DNA of 64,000 nucleotides from assembly GCF_000152985.1 (NCBI RefSeq), contig NZ_CH672395.1:2610461-2674460 (forward strand). The letters run 5' to 3'. The notes under the pieces were generated by a model. That model was not told the origin of the DNA. It worked only from the letters and a program-made list of their open reading frames with translations, and searched no databases. This stretch comes from Leeuwenhoekiella blandensis MED217 (GTDB lineage: Bacteria; Bacteroidota; Bacteroidia; Flavobacteriales; Flavobacteriaceae). The position numbers and the translations under genes are program-made. Below, in pieces: positions 1-8,180 of this stretch (its first letter is position 1; every line of letters starts with the position of its first letter).

Positions 1-548
1 ATAAAGGAATTCGTGTGGTTCCTCACGCTGTTGCACGTCACGGTGCCTTTATTTCAAAAGGGGTTATTATGATGCCGAGTTATGTAAACATCGGTGCTTA
101 TGTAGATGAAGGCACCATGGTTGACACTTGGGCAACTGTAGGAAGCTGTGCACAGATTGGTAAAAACGTTCACCTGAGTGGTGGTGTAGGAATTGGTGGT
201 GTACTAGAGCCTTTACAAGCTGCTCCGGTAATTATTGAAGACAACGCATTTATAGGATCACGTTGTATCGTGGTTGAAGGGGTACGCGTAGGTAAAGAGG
301 CTGTTCTTGGAGCTAACGTAGTTCTTACTGCTTCTACTAAGATCATTGATGTAACCGGTGACGAACCTAAAGAAATGAAAGGTGCTGTGCCTCCACGTTC
401 GGTGGTGATCCCTGGAAGTTATACTAAGAAATTTGCCGCAGGAGAATACAATGTTCCTTGTGCATTGATCATTGGTACGCGTAAAGAAAGCACCAATAAA
501 AAGACTTCGCTTAACGACGCGCTACGTGAGTATGATGTAGCGGTGTAG
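1..548 (+). CDS. dapD: 2,3,4,5-tetrahydropyridine-2,6-dicarboxylate N-succinyltransferase (3' part)
   Basis: Truncated by the window edge; the reading frame is open from base 3, so the true start lies upstream. DapD transfers a succinyl group from succinyl-CoA to tetrahydrodipicolinate in the lysine/diaminopimelate pathway, in the cytoplasm as a trimer. The visible part is the left-handed beta-helix built of hexapeptide repeats, with the family signatures [20 protein letters not shown] and [20 protein letters not shown], followed by the C-terminal [10 protein letters not shown] loop. The missing N-terminus should be roughly 90-100 residues. The glycosyltransferase gene follows 17 bases later on the same strand. 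Identity is near certain from the motifs. Confidence 0.96.
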   Translation, partial: KGIRVVPHAVARHGAFISKGVIMMPSYVNIGAYVDEGTMVDTWATVGSCAQIGKNVHLSGGVGIGGVLEPLQAAPVIIEDNAFIGSRCIVVEGVRVGKEAVLGANVVLTASTKIIDVTGDEPKEMKGAVPPRSVVIPGSYTKKFAAGEYNVPCALIIGTRKESTNKKTSLNDALREYDVAV

Positions 549-565
549 TTTTCTAAATACAGAAA

Positions 566-1624
566 ATGAAAATTTTAGTGATTCAGCAAAAGATGATAGG
601 TGACGTTTTAACGTCATCTATCCTTTTTAGAGCCATACGTGAACAGTTTCCAGATGCTGAATTGCACTATTTAATTCAATCGCACACCTTACCTGTGGTT
701 GAAAACAATCCGTATATCGATCAGATAATTTTTGATCGCACAACTGCCGAAGCTACGAATGTAAGCCTTCCTGTTTTTGCAAAATACATGGCAGAAGCGC
801 GTTACGACTATATCCTTGATGTCTATTCAAAACTAGGTACTGCCTTTTTGTGTTTACCCAGCAGCGCAAAAAGTATTGGTTATAAAAAATGGTATACCCA
901 ATTTGTGTACAACAAAACTATAAGCTACCTAAAAAAGCCTAAAACCAATGCCGGTTTGGCTATCGAGAACCGACTTCGGTTACTTCAAATTTTACCGGGA
1001 AATTTCCCAGATTCTTTCAAACCTAAAATCTACCTCACTGCTGAAGAGAAAAATAAAGCGCTCCAGTTTTTACGCGAGGCTGAAGTAGCTATTGAAGCTC
1101 CAATTTTTATGATTGGTTTATTGGGTAGTGCTCCTAACAAAACTTACCCTCTGGAGTATTTGGCTCAATTATTAGAGGTGCTCGTTCAAGAAAAACCGGA
1201 AGCACAAATATTACTGAATTATATTCCCAGTCAAAAAGAAGCTGTAGATCAATTTTTAAACGTTTGCTCAGCCGAATTAAAAGCGAAAGTTTTTCCGAAA
1301 GTTTATACTGCAAATCTTCGTGAGTTTATTGCCGTTCTATCCCATTGTAAAGCCTTGATAGGTAATGAAGGTGGCGCTGTAAATATGGCTAAAGCACTTG
1401 ATGTGCCTACGTTTGCAATCTTCTCTCCGTGGATCAGTAAAGAAGCCTGGGCTCTTTTTGAAGATGAAAAAAATGTTGCAGTTCACCTAAGCGATTTCAA
1501 GCCGGAGTATTTTCAGAAGAAATCCAATAAGCACATCAAAAAAGAAACCGAAACCTTGTACAAACAGTTCGTACCAGACCTTATAAAGCCTCAACTAGCA
1601 ACATTTCTTAGGAATCTTTCTTGA
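566..1624 (+). CDS. Glycosyltransferase family 9 (heptosyltransferase-like)
   Basis: 352 residues, the usual GT9 length. The N-terminus (MKILVIQQKMIGDVLTSS) matches the ADP-heptose:LPS heptosyltransferase pattern of a short beta strand followed by an I/R-x-GD-V/I-L loop. Near residues 265-282 there is the GT9 donor-site motif GNEGGAVNMAKALDVP, in which the usual T/S-D-S-G is replaced by GNEGG. It probably adds a heptose or other sugar to LPS inner core at the cytoplasmic face of the inner membrane. It lies 17 bases after dapD. Its last 17 bases overlap the end of the convergent GT2 gene. Family is clear; the sugar transferred is inferred only. Confidence 0.85.
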   Translation: MKILVIQQKMIGDVLTSSILFRAIREQFPDAELHYLIQSHTLPVVENNPYIDQIIFDRTTAEATNVSLPVFAKYMAEARYDYILDVYSKLGTAFLCLPSSAKSIGYKKWYTQFVYNKTISYLKKPKTNAGLAIENRLRLLQILPGNFPDSFKPKIYLTAEEKNKALQFLREAEVAIEAPIFMIGLLGSAPNKTYPLEYLAQLLEVLVQEKPEAQILLNYIPSQKEAVDQFLNVCSAELKAKVFPKVYTANLREFIAVLSHCKALIGNEGGAVNMAKALDVPTFAIFSPWISKEAWALFEDEKNVAVHLSDFKPEYFQKKSNKHIKKETETLYKQFVPDLIKPQLATFLRNLS

Positions 1625-2435
1625 TCCCAAAAGCGGTGTAGGTTTTTTGTTGAGCTTTAGTTTCCTTTCTAATTTCAGCATTCTTTATAAGCATCTCTTC
1701 TTTCACGTAACCTCGAGCGTGATCGAGATGTACGCAAACTGCACTGTATCTAATTTGTTTTGACTTAATACCTTTATTAAAAAGGCGCTCTCCCAACTCG
1801 CGGTCTTCTCCCCCATATTGCATACGTTCATCAAAACCGTTGACTGCAAGTATTTCTTCTTTCCATCCACTAGAATTATGCCCGTTCCACGTAGGTTTAG
1901 TTGGCGTTACCGCATTAAGCAATCGCGCTTCTAAACCCCTTGCTGAAAGCTTTTTATTTTTGATAGAAGCTTTCAAGCCTTGTGCTTTAAGCCAGTTGAG
2001 ATCAAAACAGTGCTGCTGTTCAATGTCGTCTTTGGTAATCGCTTGGGAAATATGCATTGGCAATTTGAAGTACCCTCCAGAAAGAAAATATCCTTGTTCT
2101 CGATACTTGAGATGCACCTCGACAAAATCTGCCTTAGGTATACAATCGCCATCAGACATTAAAATATAATCAGCGCTACTCGCCTCGACAGCTTTATTTA
2201 AAATGATGGTTTTTCTAAAACCGATATCCTCGTGCCAAACATGAACAATAGGTCGCTCAAAAACAGTAGAGAATGCTTCGATTGCCGCTTTGGTTTGCGT
2301 ATCTGACCCGTCATCTGCGATGATAATTTCAAAATCTTTAAAGGTTTGAAAAGCATATCCCCATAGGGTTTTCTTCAGCCAGTCGACCGCATTGTAGGTA
2401 CTGATGATAATCGATAGCTCCGGTTTTTTCTCCAT
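1608..2435 (-). CDS. Glycosyltransferase family 2 with a C-terminal galactosyltransferase-type domain
   Basis: 275 residues. The N-terminal GT-A fold begins LSIIISTYNA and carries the nucleotide-binding ADDGSD near residues 41-46 and the metal-binding DGD motif (LMSDGDCIP, about residues 93-101). The C-terminal half has W-N-G-H near 183-186 and GGEDRELGERL near 208-218, the ED acid-base region typical of the glyco_transf_7C domain. A cytoplasmic sugar transferase for LPS or a cell-surface polysaccharide is likely. The gene runs opposite to its neighbours, overlaps the GT9 3' end by 17 bases and diverges from the next GT2. Acceptor and donor cannot be read from sequence. Confidence 0.85.
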   Translation of the reverse strand: MEKKPELSIIISTYNAVDWLKKTLWGYAFQTFKDFEIIIADDGSDTQTKAAIEAFSTVFERPIVHVWHEDIGFRKTIILNKAVEASSADYILMSDGDCIPKADFVEVHLKYREQGYFLSGGYFKLPMHISQAITKDDIEQQHCFDLNWLKAQGLKASIKNKKLSARGLEARLLNAVTPTKPTWNGHNSSGWKEEILAVNGFDERMQYGGEDRELGERLFNKGIKSKQIRYSAVCVHLDHARGYVKEEMLIKNAEIRKETKAQQKTYTAFGIKKDS

Positions 2436-2448
2436 AAATCAAAGAAAA

Positions 2449-2456
2449 CAAATTTA
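2449..2456 (-). promoter_or_regulatory. Candidate -7 box for the minus-strand GT2 gene
   Basis: The complement reads TAAATTTG, an exact match to the Bacteroidota TAnnTTTG -7 element, 13 bases before the ATG at 2435. No convincing -33 TTG lies at the expected distance. The divergent gene at 2497 has only a near match (TAGCTTTA, 2478-2485). Confidence 0.3.
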
Positions 2457-2496
2457 ATCTTAAAACCATATTTTAATTAGCTTTACGCTTCAGCAA

Positions 2497-3258
2497 TTGA
2501 TGGAAAAACTCACCGTAATCATACCCACGTTTAATGAAGCAGCTCATATTGAGGCCGCTATACAATCGGTATTATTTGCTGATGAGATTATAATCGTAGA
2601 TTCCTTCAGCACCGATGAAACGCTAGGAATTGCTCAAAAATTTCCGGTAAAAATACTTCAGCGAGAATATGAATATTCAGCTTCACAAAAGAATTGGGCA
2701 ATTCCGCAGGCTACACATAAATGGATTTTTATTCTAGACGCGGATGAACGTGTATTTCCTAGCTTAAAAGATGAAATTCTGAATATTCTTAAAAATCCAG
2801 ATCCAGAAATTGTCGCTTATTGGGTGTACCGCAACAACCATTTTATCAATAAAAAAATCAAGTACAGTGGCTGGCAAAACGATAAAGTAATTCGGCTTTT
2901 TAAGAAAGAATTTTGCAGCTATGAAGATAAAAGAGTGCACGCCGAAATTATACCTCAAGGACGTGTTTCATTTTTAAAAAATCTTTTAGATCATTATAGT
3001 TTTACTTCTATTCATCAGTTTACCACAAAACTCAACCGTTATGCGGTTTGGCAAGCGCAAGACTATGACTCACAAACCGGAAGCATCACAGCCTATCATT
3101 TTCTATTCAAACCGAGCTGGCGCTTTTTTAAACATTATGTTTTACAGCAAGGTTTTAGAGACGGGATTCCCGGTTTGACGATAAGTTATCTTCAAGCCTA
3201 CGCGGTTTTTATGCGATATGTAAATCTTTGGATTTTGAGAAATTCGAAGAAAAACTAA
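2497..3258 (+). CDS. Glycosyltransferase family 2, WaaE/KdtX-like LPS core glycosyltransferase
   Basis: 253 residues. It begins with the GT2 signature VIIPTFNEAAHIEAAI, followed by EIIIVDSFSTDET (about residues 30-42) and the DADER metal-binding motif near residue 87. The aromatic-rich middle (WQNDKVIRLFKKE) and the late R-F-x-K-x-Y region match the WaaE/KdtX group, which adds a sugar to the Kdo-heptose inner core of LPS. The next gene is a convergent LPS kinase homologue that ends 1 base away, supporting an LPS role. The start could be either of two adjacent ATG codons (2497 or 2500). Confidence 0.85.
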   Translation: MMEKLTVIIPTFNEAAHIEAAIQSVLFADEIIIVDSFSTDETLGIAQKFPVKILQREYEYSASQKNWAIPQATHKWIFILDADERVFPSLKDEILNILKNPDPEIVAYWVYRNNHFINKKIKYSGWQNDKVIRLFKKEFCSYEDKRVHAEIIPQGRVSFLKNLLDHYSFTSIHQFTTKLNRYAVWQAQDYDSQTGSITAYHFLFKPSWRFFKHYVLQQGFRDGIPGLTISYLQAYAVFMRYVNLWILRNSKKN

Positions 3259-3259
3259 A

Positions 3260-4018
3260 TCACTTTTTCCAGAATTTCACCTTCTTTTTGAAAGCCTGTT
3301 TTTTCGCAAAATGCTCTTGAAAATCCTGTGTTGCCTTCCACATCGCGACTTTGGTTTTAGCTTCATCGTAGTCTCCTACTCTGGCATATTCCTCAGCCAT
3401 AATATCAACCATTTCCTTCTTTGGGGTCAATCGGGCAAAATTTTGAATACGGGTTTCAAAATCCAGCGGCTTAAATTCCATTCGGTTTAAATCAACTAAA
3501 TAGAAATCATAGCCTTTTTCGGTTTGTACGATCAACGTATTTCCGGCAGAATGATCTAAAAAATGAATCTGTTTCTCGTGCATCTCATAGGTAAAGCGCG
3601 TGAAGGCTTTAAGAATCTCAATACGATTGGGAAAGTCCTCTTCGTTGATCAAGGTTCTAAAGGTTGCATCAGCTTCAACCAACTTACACGCGTAAAAACT
3701 TTTACCAAAAAAGATTCCGTTGGATTCTATTGCGTACCCTAAGGGAAAGGGCGTTAAAATACCTTTATCAAGCAATTTACACGCATACTCATACGATCGT
3801 TGTGCTTTTGATTTCCTGAAGTACTGGTACGCGATTTTATTGACCAGATTGGGAATTTTAAATCGTTTTACAGTGACTTTAGTTCCCTCAAGATCAAAGA
3901 CTTTAATCTGGTTACGGTTGCCGTCTGCCAAAATTTTTCCTTGATTTTCAAAATGAACAAAAAAGGCTTTTAGTTTTAAAAGACTATTTTTGACCGATTT
4001 GTGAACTATGATTTTCAT
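3260..4018 (-). CDS. Lipopolysaccharide kinase, Kdo/WaaP family (KdkA-like)
   Basis: 252 residues with a protein-kinase-like fold. Visible elements are the beta3 lysine region (KVTVKRFKIP, about residues 48-57), a catalytic loop HFLDHSAGNTLIV (about 153-165) in which D156 and N161 occupy the kinase HxD...N positions, and a DFG-equivalent LVDLNRM (about 174-180). The Kdo kinase/WaaP family phosphorylates Kdo or heptose in LPS inner core. The gene sits among LPS-type glycosyltransferases, which fits. It converges on the WaaE-like gene with a 1-base gap. The basic C-terminal tail ends in a run of lysines. The exact phosphate acceptor is inferred. Confidence 0.8.
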   Translation of the reverse strand: MKIIVHKSVKNSLLKLKAFFVHFENQGKILADGNRNQIKVFDLEGTKVTVKRFKIPNLVNKIAYQYFRKSKAQRSYEYACKLLDKGILTPFPLGYAIESNGIFFGKSFYACKLVEADATFRTLINEEDFPNRIEILKAFTRFTYEMHEKQIHFLDHSAGNTLIVQTEKGYDFYLVDLNRMEFKPLDFETRIQNFARLTPKKEMVDIMAEEYARVGDYDEAKTKVAMWKATQDFQEHFAKKQAFKKKVKFWKK

Positions 4019-4083
4019 TGAGGAAATTTAGATTGCAAAAGTAGTTTTAATTGAATAAGAACTCAACACGGATTCCTAAAAGA

Positions 4084-5145
4084 ATGAAGCAGGTTTTTCT
4101 CGAATCTCATAACATCAAAAATCTATGTTCTGGGCTAGGACAATTTAATTATCACCTCATCAAAGGTTTTTATGAATGTGCAGCTGATGATTTTAAGTTT
4201 GTTGTTCACGCCAAGAATATTAAAGGACTCAAAGCTGAGTTTGGTGATTTCTTTAAGTATCAGCCTTACTTTTCAATCACCCGGTACCGATATCTTAGAT
4301 TGCCAAATAAATACACCATCTGGCATTCTATGAACCAAAACACTAAGGTAGAACCTCGATTTGAGATGCCTTACGTGCTTACCATACATGATGTTCATTT
4401 TGCTGAAGAACAAGACAGTGACGAAAAAGCTTCAAGTGTCAAGCGCTTTAAAGAAAAATTAAAACGCGCAAATGCCATTGTCTACATTTCAAAATATGCT
4501 CAAAAGGCAACCCATCGTCATTTTGATACCTCAGGAATTCCCGAGTACATTATTTACAATGGGAACCCGATGGCAGACACTAGCATTCCTGAAAATTATA
4601 ATCCAGAACTAAAAATTTCAGGTCCTTATTTATTTACGATTGGTGAATTTGTTCCTCGAAAAAACTTTCACGTTTTGCTAGAAATGCTGAAGTACTTACC
4701 AGATTATAAATTGATCATTGCAGGAAACTCAGACCGTCCTTATTTACAAAAGATCAATGCATTGATCACGGAGCTTTCTTTAGAAGATCGCGTTTTTATT
4801 CCCGGAAAAATTTCAGAAACTGAAAAAAAATATCACCTCAAAAATTGTGAGGCTTTTGTGTTTCCTACACTTAAAGAAGGTTTTGGAATTCCTATTATCG
4901 AAGCTTTAAGTTATGGTACCGCTGTAATCACCTCAGACAACACTTCGCTTCCCGAAGTGGGACGTAGTTTTGCAACCTATTGGAAACATTATGAGCCGGA
5001 ATATATGGCGCAGAAAGTTTTAGAAGGAATTGATCGTTTTCAAGATCAGGAGTTCGTTGAGAACGCAAAAAAACACGCGCAATCCTTCAGTTGGAAAAAC
5101 ACCGCCAAACAATACCTTGAAGTGTATAACGATATACTGCAGTAA
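4084..5145 (+). CDS. Glycosyltransferase family 4
   Basis: About 353 residues from the ATG at 4084; the frame also permits a TTG at 4051, but the family-like sequence starts at MKQVFLESHN, so the ATG is preferred. GT-B fold: the acceptor half includes the G-x-G-Q-F loop near the N-terminus and YVLTIHDVHF, and the donor half includes FTIGEFVPRKNFHVLL. The classical E-x7-E motif is visible as EGFGIPIIEALSYGTAV, followed by SLPEVG. It is a retaining sugar transferase for LPS or polysaccharide. The next GT2 begins 2 bases after its stop, suggesting one transcript. Confidence 0.87.
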   Translation: MKQVFLESHNIKNLCSGLGQFNYHLIKGFYECAADDFKFVVHAKNIKGLKAEFGDFFKYQPYFSITRYRYLRLPNKYTIWHSMNQNTKVEPRFEMPYVLTIHDVHFAEEQDSDEKASSVKRFKEKLKRANAIVYISKYAQKATHRHFDTSGIPEYIIYNGNPMADTSIPENYNPELKISGPYLFTIGEFVPRKNFHVLLEMLKYLPDYKLIIAGNSDRPYLQKINALITELSLEDRVFIPGKISETEKKYHLKNCEAFVFPTLKEGFGIPIIEALSYGTAVITSDNTSLPEVGRSFATYWKHYEPEYMAQKVLEGIDRFQDQEFVENAKKHAQSFSWKNTAKQYLEVYNDILQ

Positions 5146-5147
5146 CT

Positions 5148-6041
5148 ATGAAAGATATTGCAGTAATTATCATCAATTTTAATACTTCAGCATACACCTT
5201 AAAGTGTGTTGAAAAGGTATTTGAAAAAACGAATCCAAAAATTTCGTTTGAGATTGTAGTCGTAGACAATAATTCAGAAAAGAAAGACTTTGAACACCTT
5301 TCTAAGAATCTGAGAAAAGCGGAAAATGTAACACTGATAAAAAGCGAAATCAATACCGGTTTTGGAGGGGGGAACAATCTTGGATTTTCACATTCAGATT
5401 CAAAATATATTCTATTCTTGAATAATGATGCTTTTTTGATCAATGACTGTTTACAACTCGCTATAAATTTTATGGAAGAGAATCCGCAAGCAGGCATTGC
5501 AGGCGCACAGAATTACGATGAACATAATCAATTTGTTTCTTCATTTGACCACGATAAAGGTTTGCGCAAATTACTCTTTGGCAGATCTTTTCTGCAAAAA
5601 TTAAATCCAGAAAAATATCCTTGCGTTAAAAAAAATTACACGTGTCCTGTTTGTGTGAATTGGGTGAATGGAGCTTTTATGTTTATGCGTGCTGAAGATT
5701 TTAAAAGAATAGGGAAATTTGATCCTGAGATTTTTCTGTATTTCGAAGAAATGGATCTTTCTCAACGCATGTTAAAGATCAATAAAAAAACTTTTTTGAT
5801 TCCTGGTGCTAAGATCAAGCATTATCAAGGCAAAAGCACAGGTAAGAATCACCTTCTAGCTCAGGAAGGACTTATTTCCTTTCTCTATGTATTGGAAAAA
5901 AACAAAGGTATTCTTAAACAAGTATTGATTCGACTGTATTTTATACTCACCTTTGCATTCAAACCAAAAAAATGGTGCTTCTTAAAAATAGTGCTCTCCC
6001 CAAATCCAAAGAAATTCTCACTTCGACCTAAAATTTCCTAA
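5148..6041 (+). CDS. Glycosyltransferase family 2, rhamnosyltransferase-like (WbbL type)
   Basis: 297 residues. Motifs in order: VIIINFNTSAYTLKCV at the start, VVVDNNS near residue 40, NTGFGGGNNLG near 68-78, FLNNDAF (the DxD-like metal site) near 92-98, NGAFMFMRAEDF near 176-187 and YFEEMDLSQRM near 202-212. This is the pattern of WbbL-type rhamnosyltransferases. The C-terminus is hydrophobic then basic, possibly membrane-associated. It lies 2 bases after the GT4 gene and 3 bases before tsaC, so these three probably share a transcript. Confidence 0.85.
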   Translation: MKDIAVIIINFNTSAYTLKCVEKVFEKTNPKISFEIVVVDNNSEKKDFEHLSKNLRKAENVTLIKSEINTGFGGGNNLGFSHSDSKYILFLNNDAFLINDCLQLAINFMEENPQAGIAGAQNYDEHNQFVSSFDHDKGLRKLLFGRSFLQKLNPEKYPCVKKNYTCPVCVNWVNGAFMFMRAEDFKRIGKFDPEIFLYFEEMDLSQRMLKINKKTFLIPGAKIKHYQGKSTGKNHLLAQEGLISFLYVLEKNKGILKQVLIRLYFILTFAFKPKKWCFLKIVLSPNPKKFSLRPKIS

Positions 6042-6044
6042 AGC

Positions 6045-6632
6045 ATGGCAACAAACAGATACGATCAAAATATCATCAACGAAGTTAATGAGTCACTGGG
6101 TGTGATTAAACGCGGTGGTCTGCTGCTCTATCCTACCGATACCGTCTGGGGAATAGGCTGTGACGCTACCAATGCCGATGCGATCGACAAGGTATATGCA
6201 CTTAAAAAACGTAAAGAAAGTAAAGCTTTGATTTGCCTAGTGAGCGATATGAAGATGCTTAATCAGTTTATAGAAGAAATTCCTGAAGTTGCTTACAACA
6301 TTCTCAAATATGCAGATCAGCCTACGACTATTATCTACGACAAACCCATACGTGTTGCCGAAAATCTTGTAGGCGAAGATAACACGCTGGGAATTCGTAT
6401 CGTTCAAGATGAATTTTGCCGAAGCCTCATCAAAAAAATGGGACGACCACTGGTTTCTACTTCTGCAAATATTAGTGGTGAAAAAACGCCTATGCGTTTC
6501 CCTGAAATAAGTAAACCTATTTTGGAAGGAGTAGACTATATCGTAAATTTGCAGCGCAAACATAAATCGACCAAATCGTCAACCATTATTAGGTTGAGCA
6601 ATGATGGTCAGGTTAAAGTTTTACGCAAATAA
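6045..6632 (+). CDS. tsaC: L-threonylcarbamoyladenylate synthase (Sua5/YciO/YrdC family)
   Basis: 195 residues, the single-domain length. Signature motifs are GGLLLYPTDTVWGIGCDATN (about 25-44), the KKRKESKAL loop that binds ATP and threonine (about 54-62) and PLVSTSANISGE (about 135-146). The enzyme makes threonylcarbamoyl-AMP from threonine, bicarbonate and ATP for t6A37 modification of ANN-decoding tRNAs. It lacks the Sua5 C-terminal domain. It follows the GT2 gene by 3 bases. Its TAA stop is embedded in a perfect 26-base palindrome. Confidence 0.93.
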   Translation: MATNRYDQNIINEVNESLGVIKRGGLLLYPTDTVWGIGCDATNADAIDKVYALKKRKESKALICLVSDMKMLNQFIEEIPEVAYNILKYADQPTTIIYDKPIRVAENLVGEDNTLGIRIVQDEFCRSLIKKMGRPLVSTSANISGEKTPMRFPEISKPILEGVDYIVNLQRKHKSTKSSTIIRLSNDGQVKVLRK

Positions 6633-6716
6633 TCTATAGCGTCGACGCTATAGATTTTAAATAGTCAACGTATTATTTCGGGTTTTGCCCGGAATATTTT
6701 AATCTCGATTATCGAG
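6631..6716. repeat. Three consecutive perfect or near-perfect hairpins between tsaC and cca
   Basis: Bases 6631-6656 form a perfect 26-base palindrome with GTCGAC at the centre, overlapping the tsaC stop codon. Bases 6676-6682 pair with 6688-6694 (7-bp stem with one G-T wobble, 5-base loop). Bases 6704-6709 pair with 6711-6716. No strong T-tract follows the first hairpin, so it is not a textbook terminator; it may still be a 3' end or RNA-stability structure separating tsaC from cca. Confidence 0.6.
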
Positions 6717-6729
6717 TAAATAAGAATAC

Positions 6730-8160
6730 ATGCCAGTTCCCAGTTTTCCGGAGGCTTTACAGCCAAAAATCTTTGATACGATCACGCAGGCTTCGGAAGA
6801 ATTAAATCTTGAAACCTATGTGATAGGTGGTTACGTACGCGACTTTCTTTTAAAAAGAGGTTCAGCAAAAGATATAGATATTGTCGCTCTAGGAAGCGGA
6901 ATCGAACTGGCTGAAAGAGTTGCCTCACTTCTTCCTCACAAACCTAAAGTTCAGGTTTTTAAAACCTATGGAACGGCGATGTTACGCGATGGAGATATCG
7001 AAGTGGAGTTTGTAGGCGCACGCAAAGAGTCATACAATGAAAACAGCCGCAATCCTGTGGTTGAAAATGGCAGTCTCGAAGATGATCAAAACCGTCGAGA
7101 TTTTACGATAAACGCGTTGGCCTTAAGTCTTAACAAAAGCACTTTAGGCAATCTTATTGATCCCTTTGAAGGTCTAGTAGACCTTGAACGCGAGATCATA
7201 AGAACGCCGCTGGATCCCGACATCACATATAGCGATGACCCGTTGCGTATGATGCGCGCCATACGGTTTGCTACACAACTCGATTTTATGATCGAACGCA
7301 AATCGCTTGAGGCAATTTCTGCAAACAAAGACCGAATTAAGATCATTACCAAAGAGCGTATCGTTGACGAGCTAAATAAAATAATGCTGAGCAAAACGCC
7401 TTCTAAAGGATTCTTACTTCTTGAAAAAACAGGCTTGCTCAACTACATTCTTCCAGAATTGACTGCGCTAAAAGGCATTGAAGAAAAAGAAGGTCAAAAG
7501 CATAAAGACAACTTTTACCACACACTAGAAGTGGTTGATAATATTTCTGAAAATACCGATGATCTCTGGTTACGCTGGGCTGCTTTGTTGCACGATATAG
7601 GCAAAGCGCCTACAAAGCGTTTTCATAAAAAAATAGGCTGGACGTTTCACGGACATGAATTTGTAGGTTCAAAAATGGTCTTCAAACTCTTCAAGCGTTT
7701 AAAAATGCCTTTGAATGAAAAAATGAAATTCGTTCAAAAATTGGTTTTGATGAGTTCGCGCCCAATCGTGATCGCTGAAGATTTTGTAACCGACAGCGCA
7801 GTGCGTCGCTTGATTTTTGATTCCGGAGATTATCTTGAAGATTTGATGACGCTGTGTGAAGCCGATATCACAACCAAAAATCCGAAACGTTATCGCAAAT
7901 ATCACAACAACTTCAAGACGGTTAGACAAAAGATCGAAGAGGTTGAGGAACGCGATCACGTACGCAATTTTCAACCGCCGGTAAGTGGTGAAGAAATTAT
8001 GAGCACATTCGACTTACAACCTTCCAAAGAAATTGGGATTATAAAAGAAGCGATTAAAGAAGCAATTCTTGAAGGTGAAATTCCTAATGAATACGAAGCT
8101 GCTCACGCTTTTATGTTGAAAAAAGGCGAAGAATTAGGCCTGGAAGCTGTAAAAAGTTAA
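6730..8160 (+). CDS. cca: CCA-adding enzyme / tRNA nucleotidyltransferase with HD domain
   Basis: 476 residues. The class II nucleotidyltransferase head shows VIGGYVRDFLL (about 31-41) and the catalytic DIDIV (about 48-52). The RRDFTINALAL motif (about 121-131) and DPLRMMRAIRFA (about 165-176) follow, as in poly(A) polymerase/CCA enzymes. An HD domain in the second half contains YHTLEVVDN and LLHDIGKAPTK. It repairs or builds the 3' CCA end of tRNAs. The following ctaA gene starts 20 bases later. Confidence 0.92.
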   Translation: MPVPSFPEALQPKIFDTITQASEELNLETYVIGGYVRDFLLKRGSAKDIDIVALGSGIELAERVASLLPHKPKVQVFKTYGTAMLRDGDIEVEFVGARKESYNENSRNPVVENGSLEDDQNRRDFTINALALSLNKSTLGNLIDPFEGLVDLEREIIRTPLDPDITYSDDPLRMMRAIRFATQLDFMIERKSLEAISANKDRIKIITKERIVDELNKIMLSKTPSKGFLLLEKTGLLNYILPELTALKGIEEKEGQKHKDNFYHTLEVVDNISENTDDLWLRWAALLHDIGKAPTKRFHKKIGWTFHGHEFVGSKMVFKLFKRLKMPLNEKMKFVQKLVLMSSRPIVIAEDFVTDSAVRRLIFDSGDYLEDLMTLCEADITTKNPKRYRKYHNNFKTVRQKIEEVEERDHVRNFQPPVSGEEIMSTFDLQPSKEIGIIKEAIKEAILEGEIPNEYEAAHAFMLKKGEELGLEAVKS

Positions 8161-8180
8161 TTACTCAATACGTTAAACTC

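Noticed and set aside
4051-4083. TTG start for the GT4 gene
   Set aside because: The first 11 codons do not match the family start; the ATG at 4084 is preferred.
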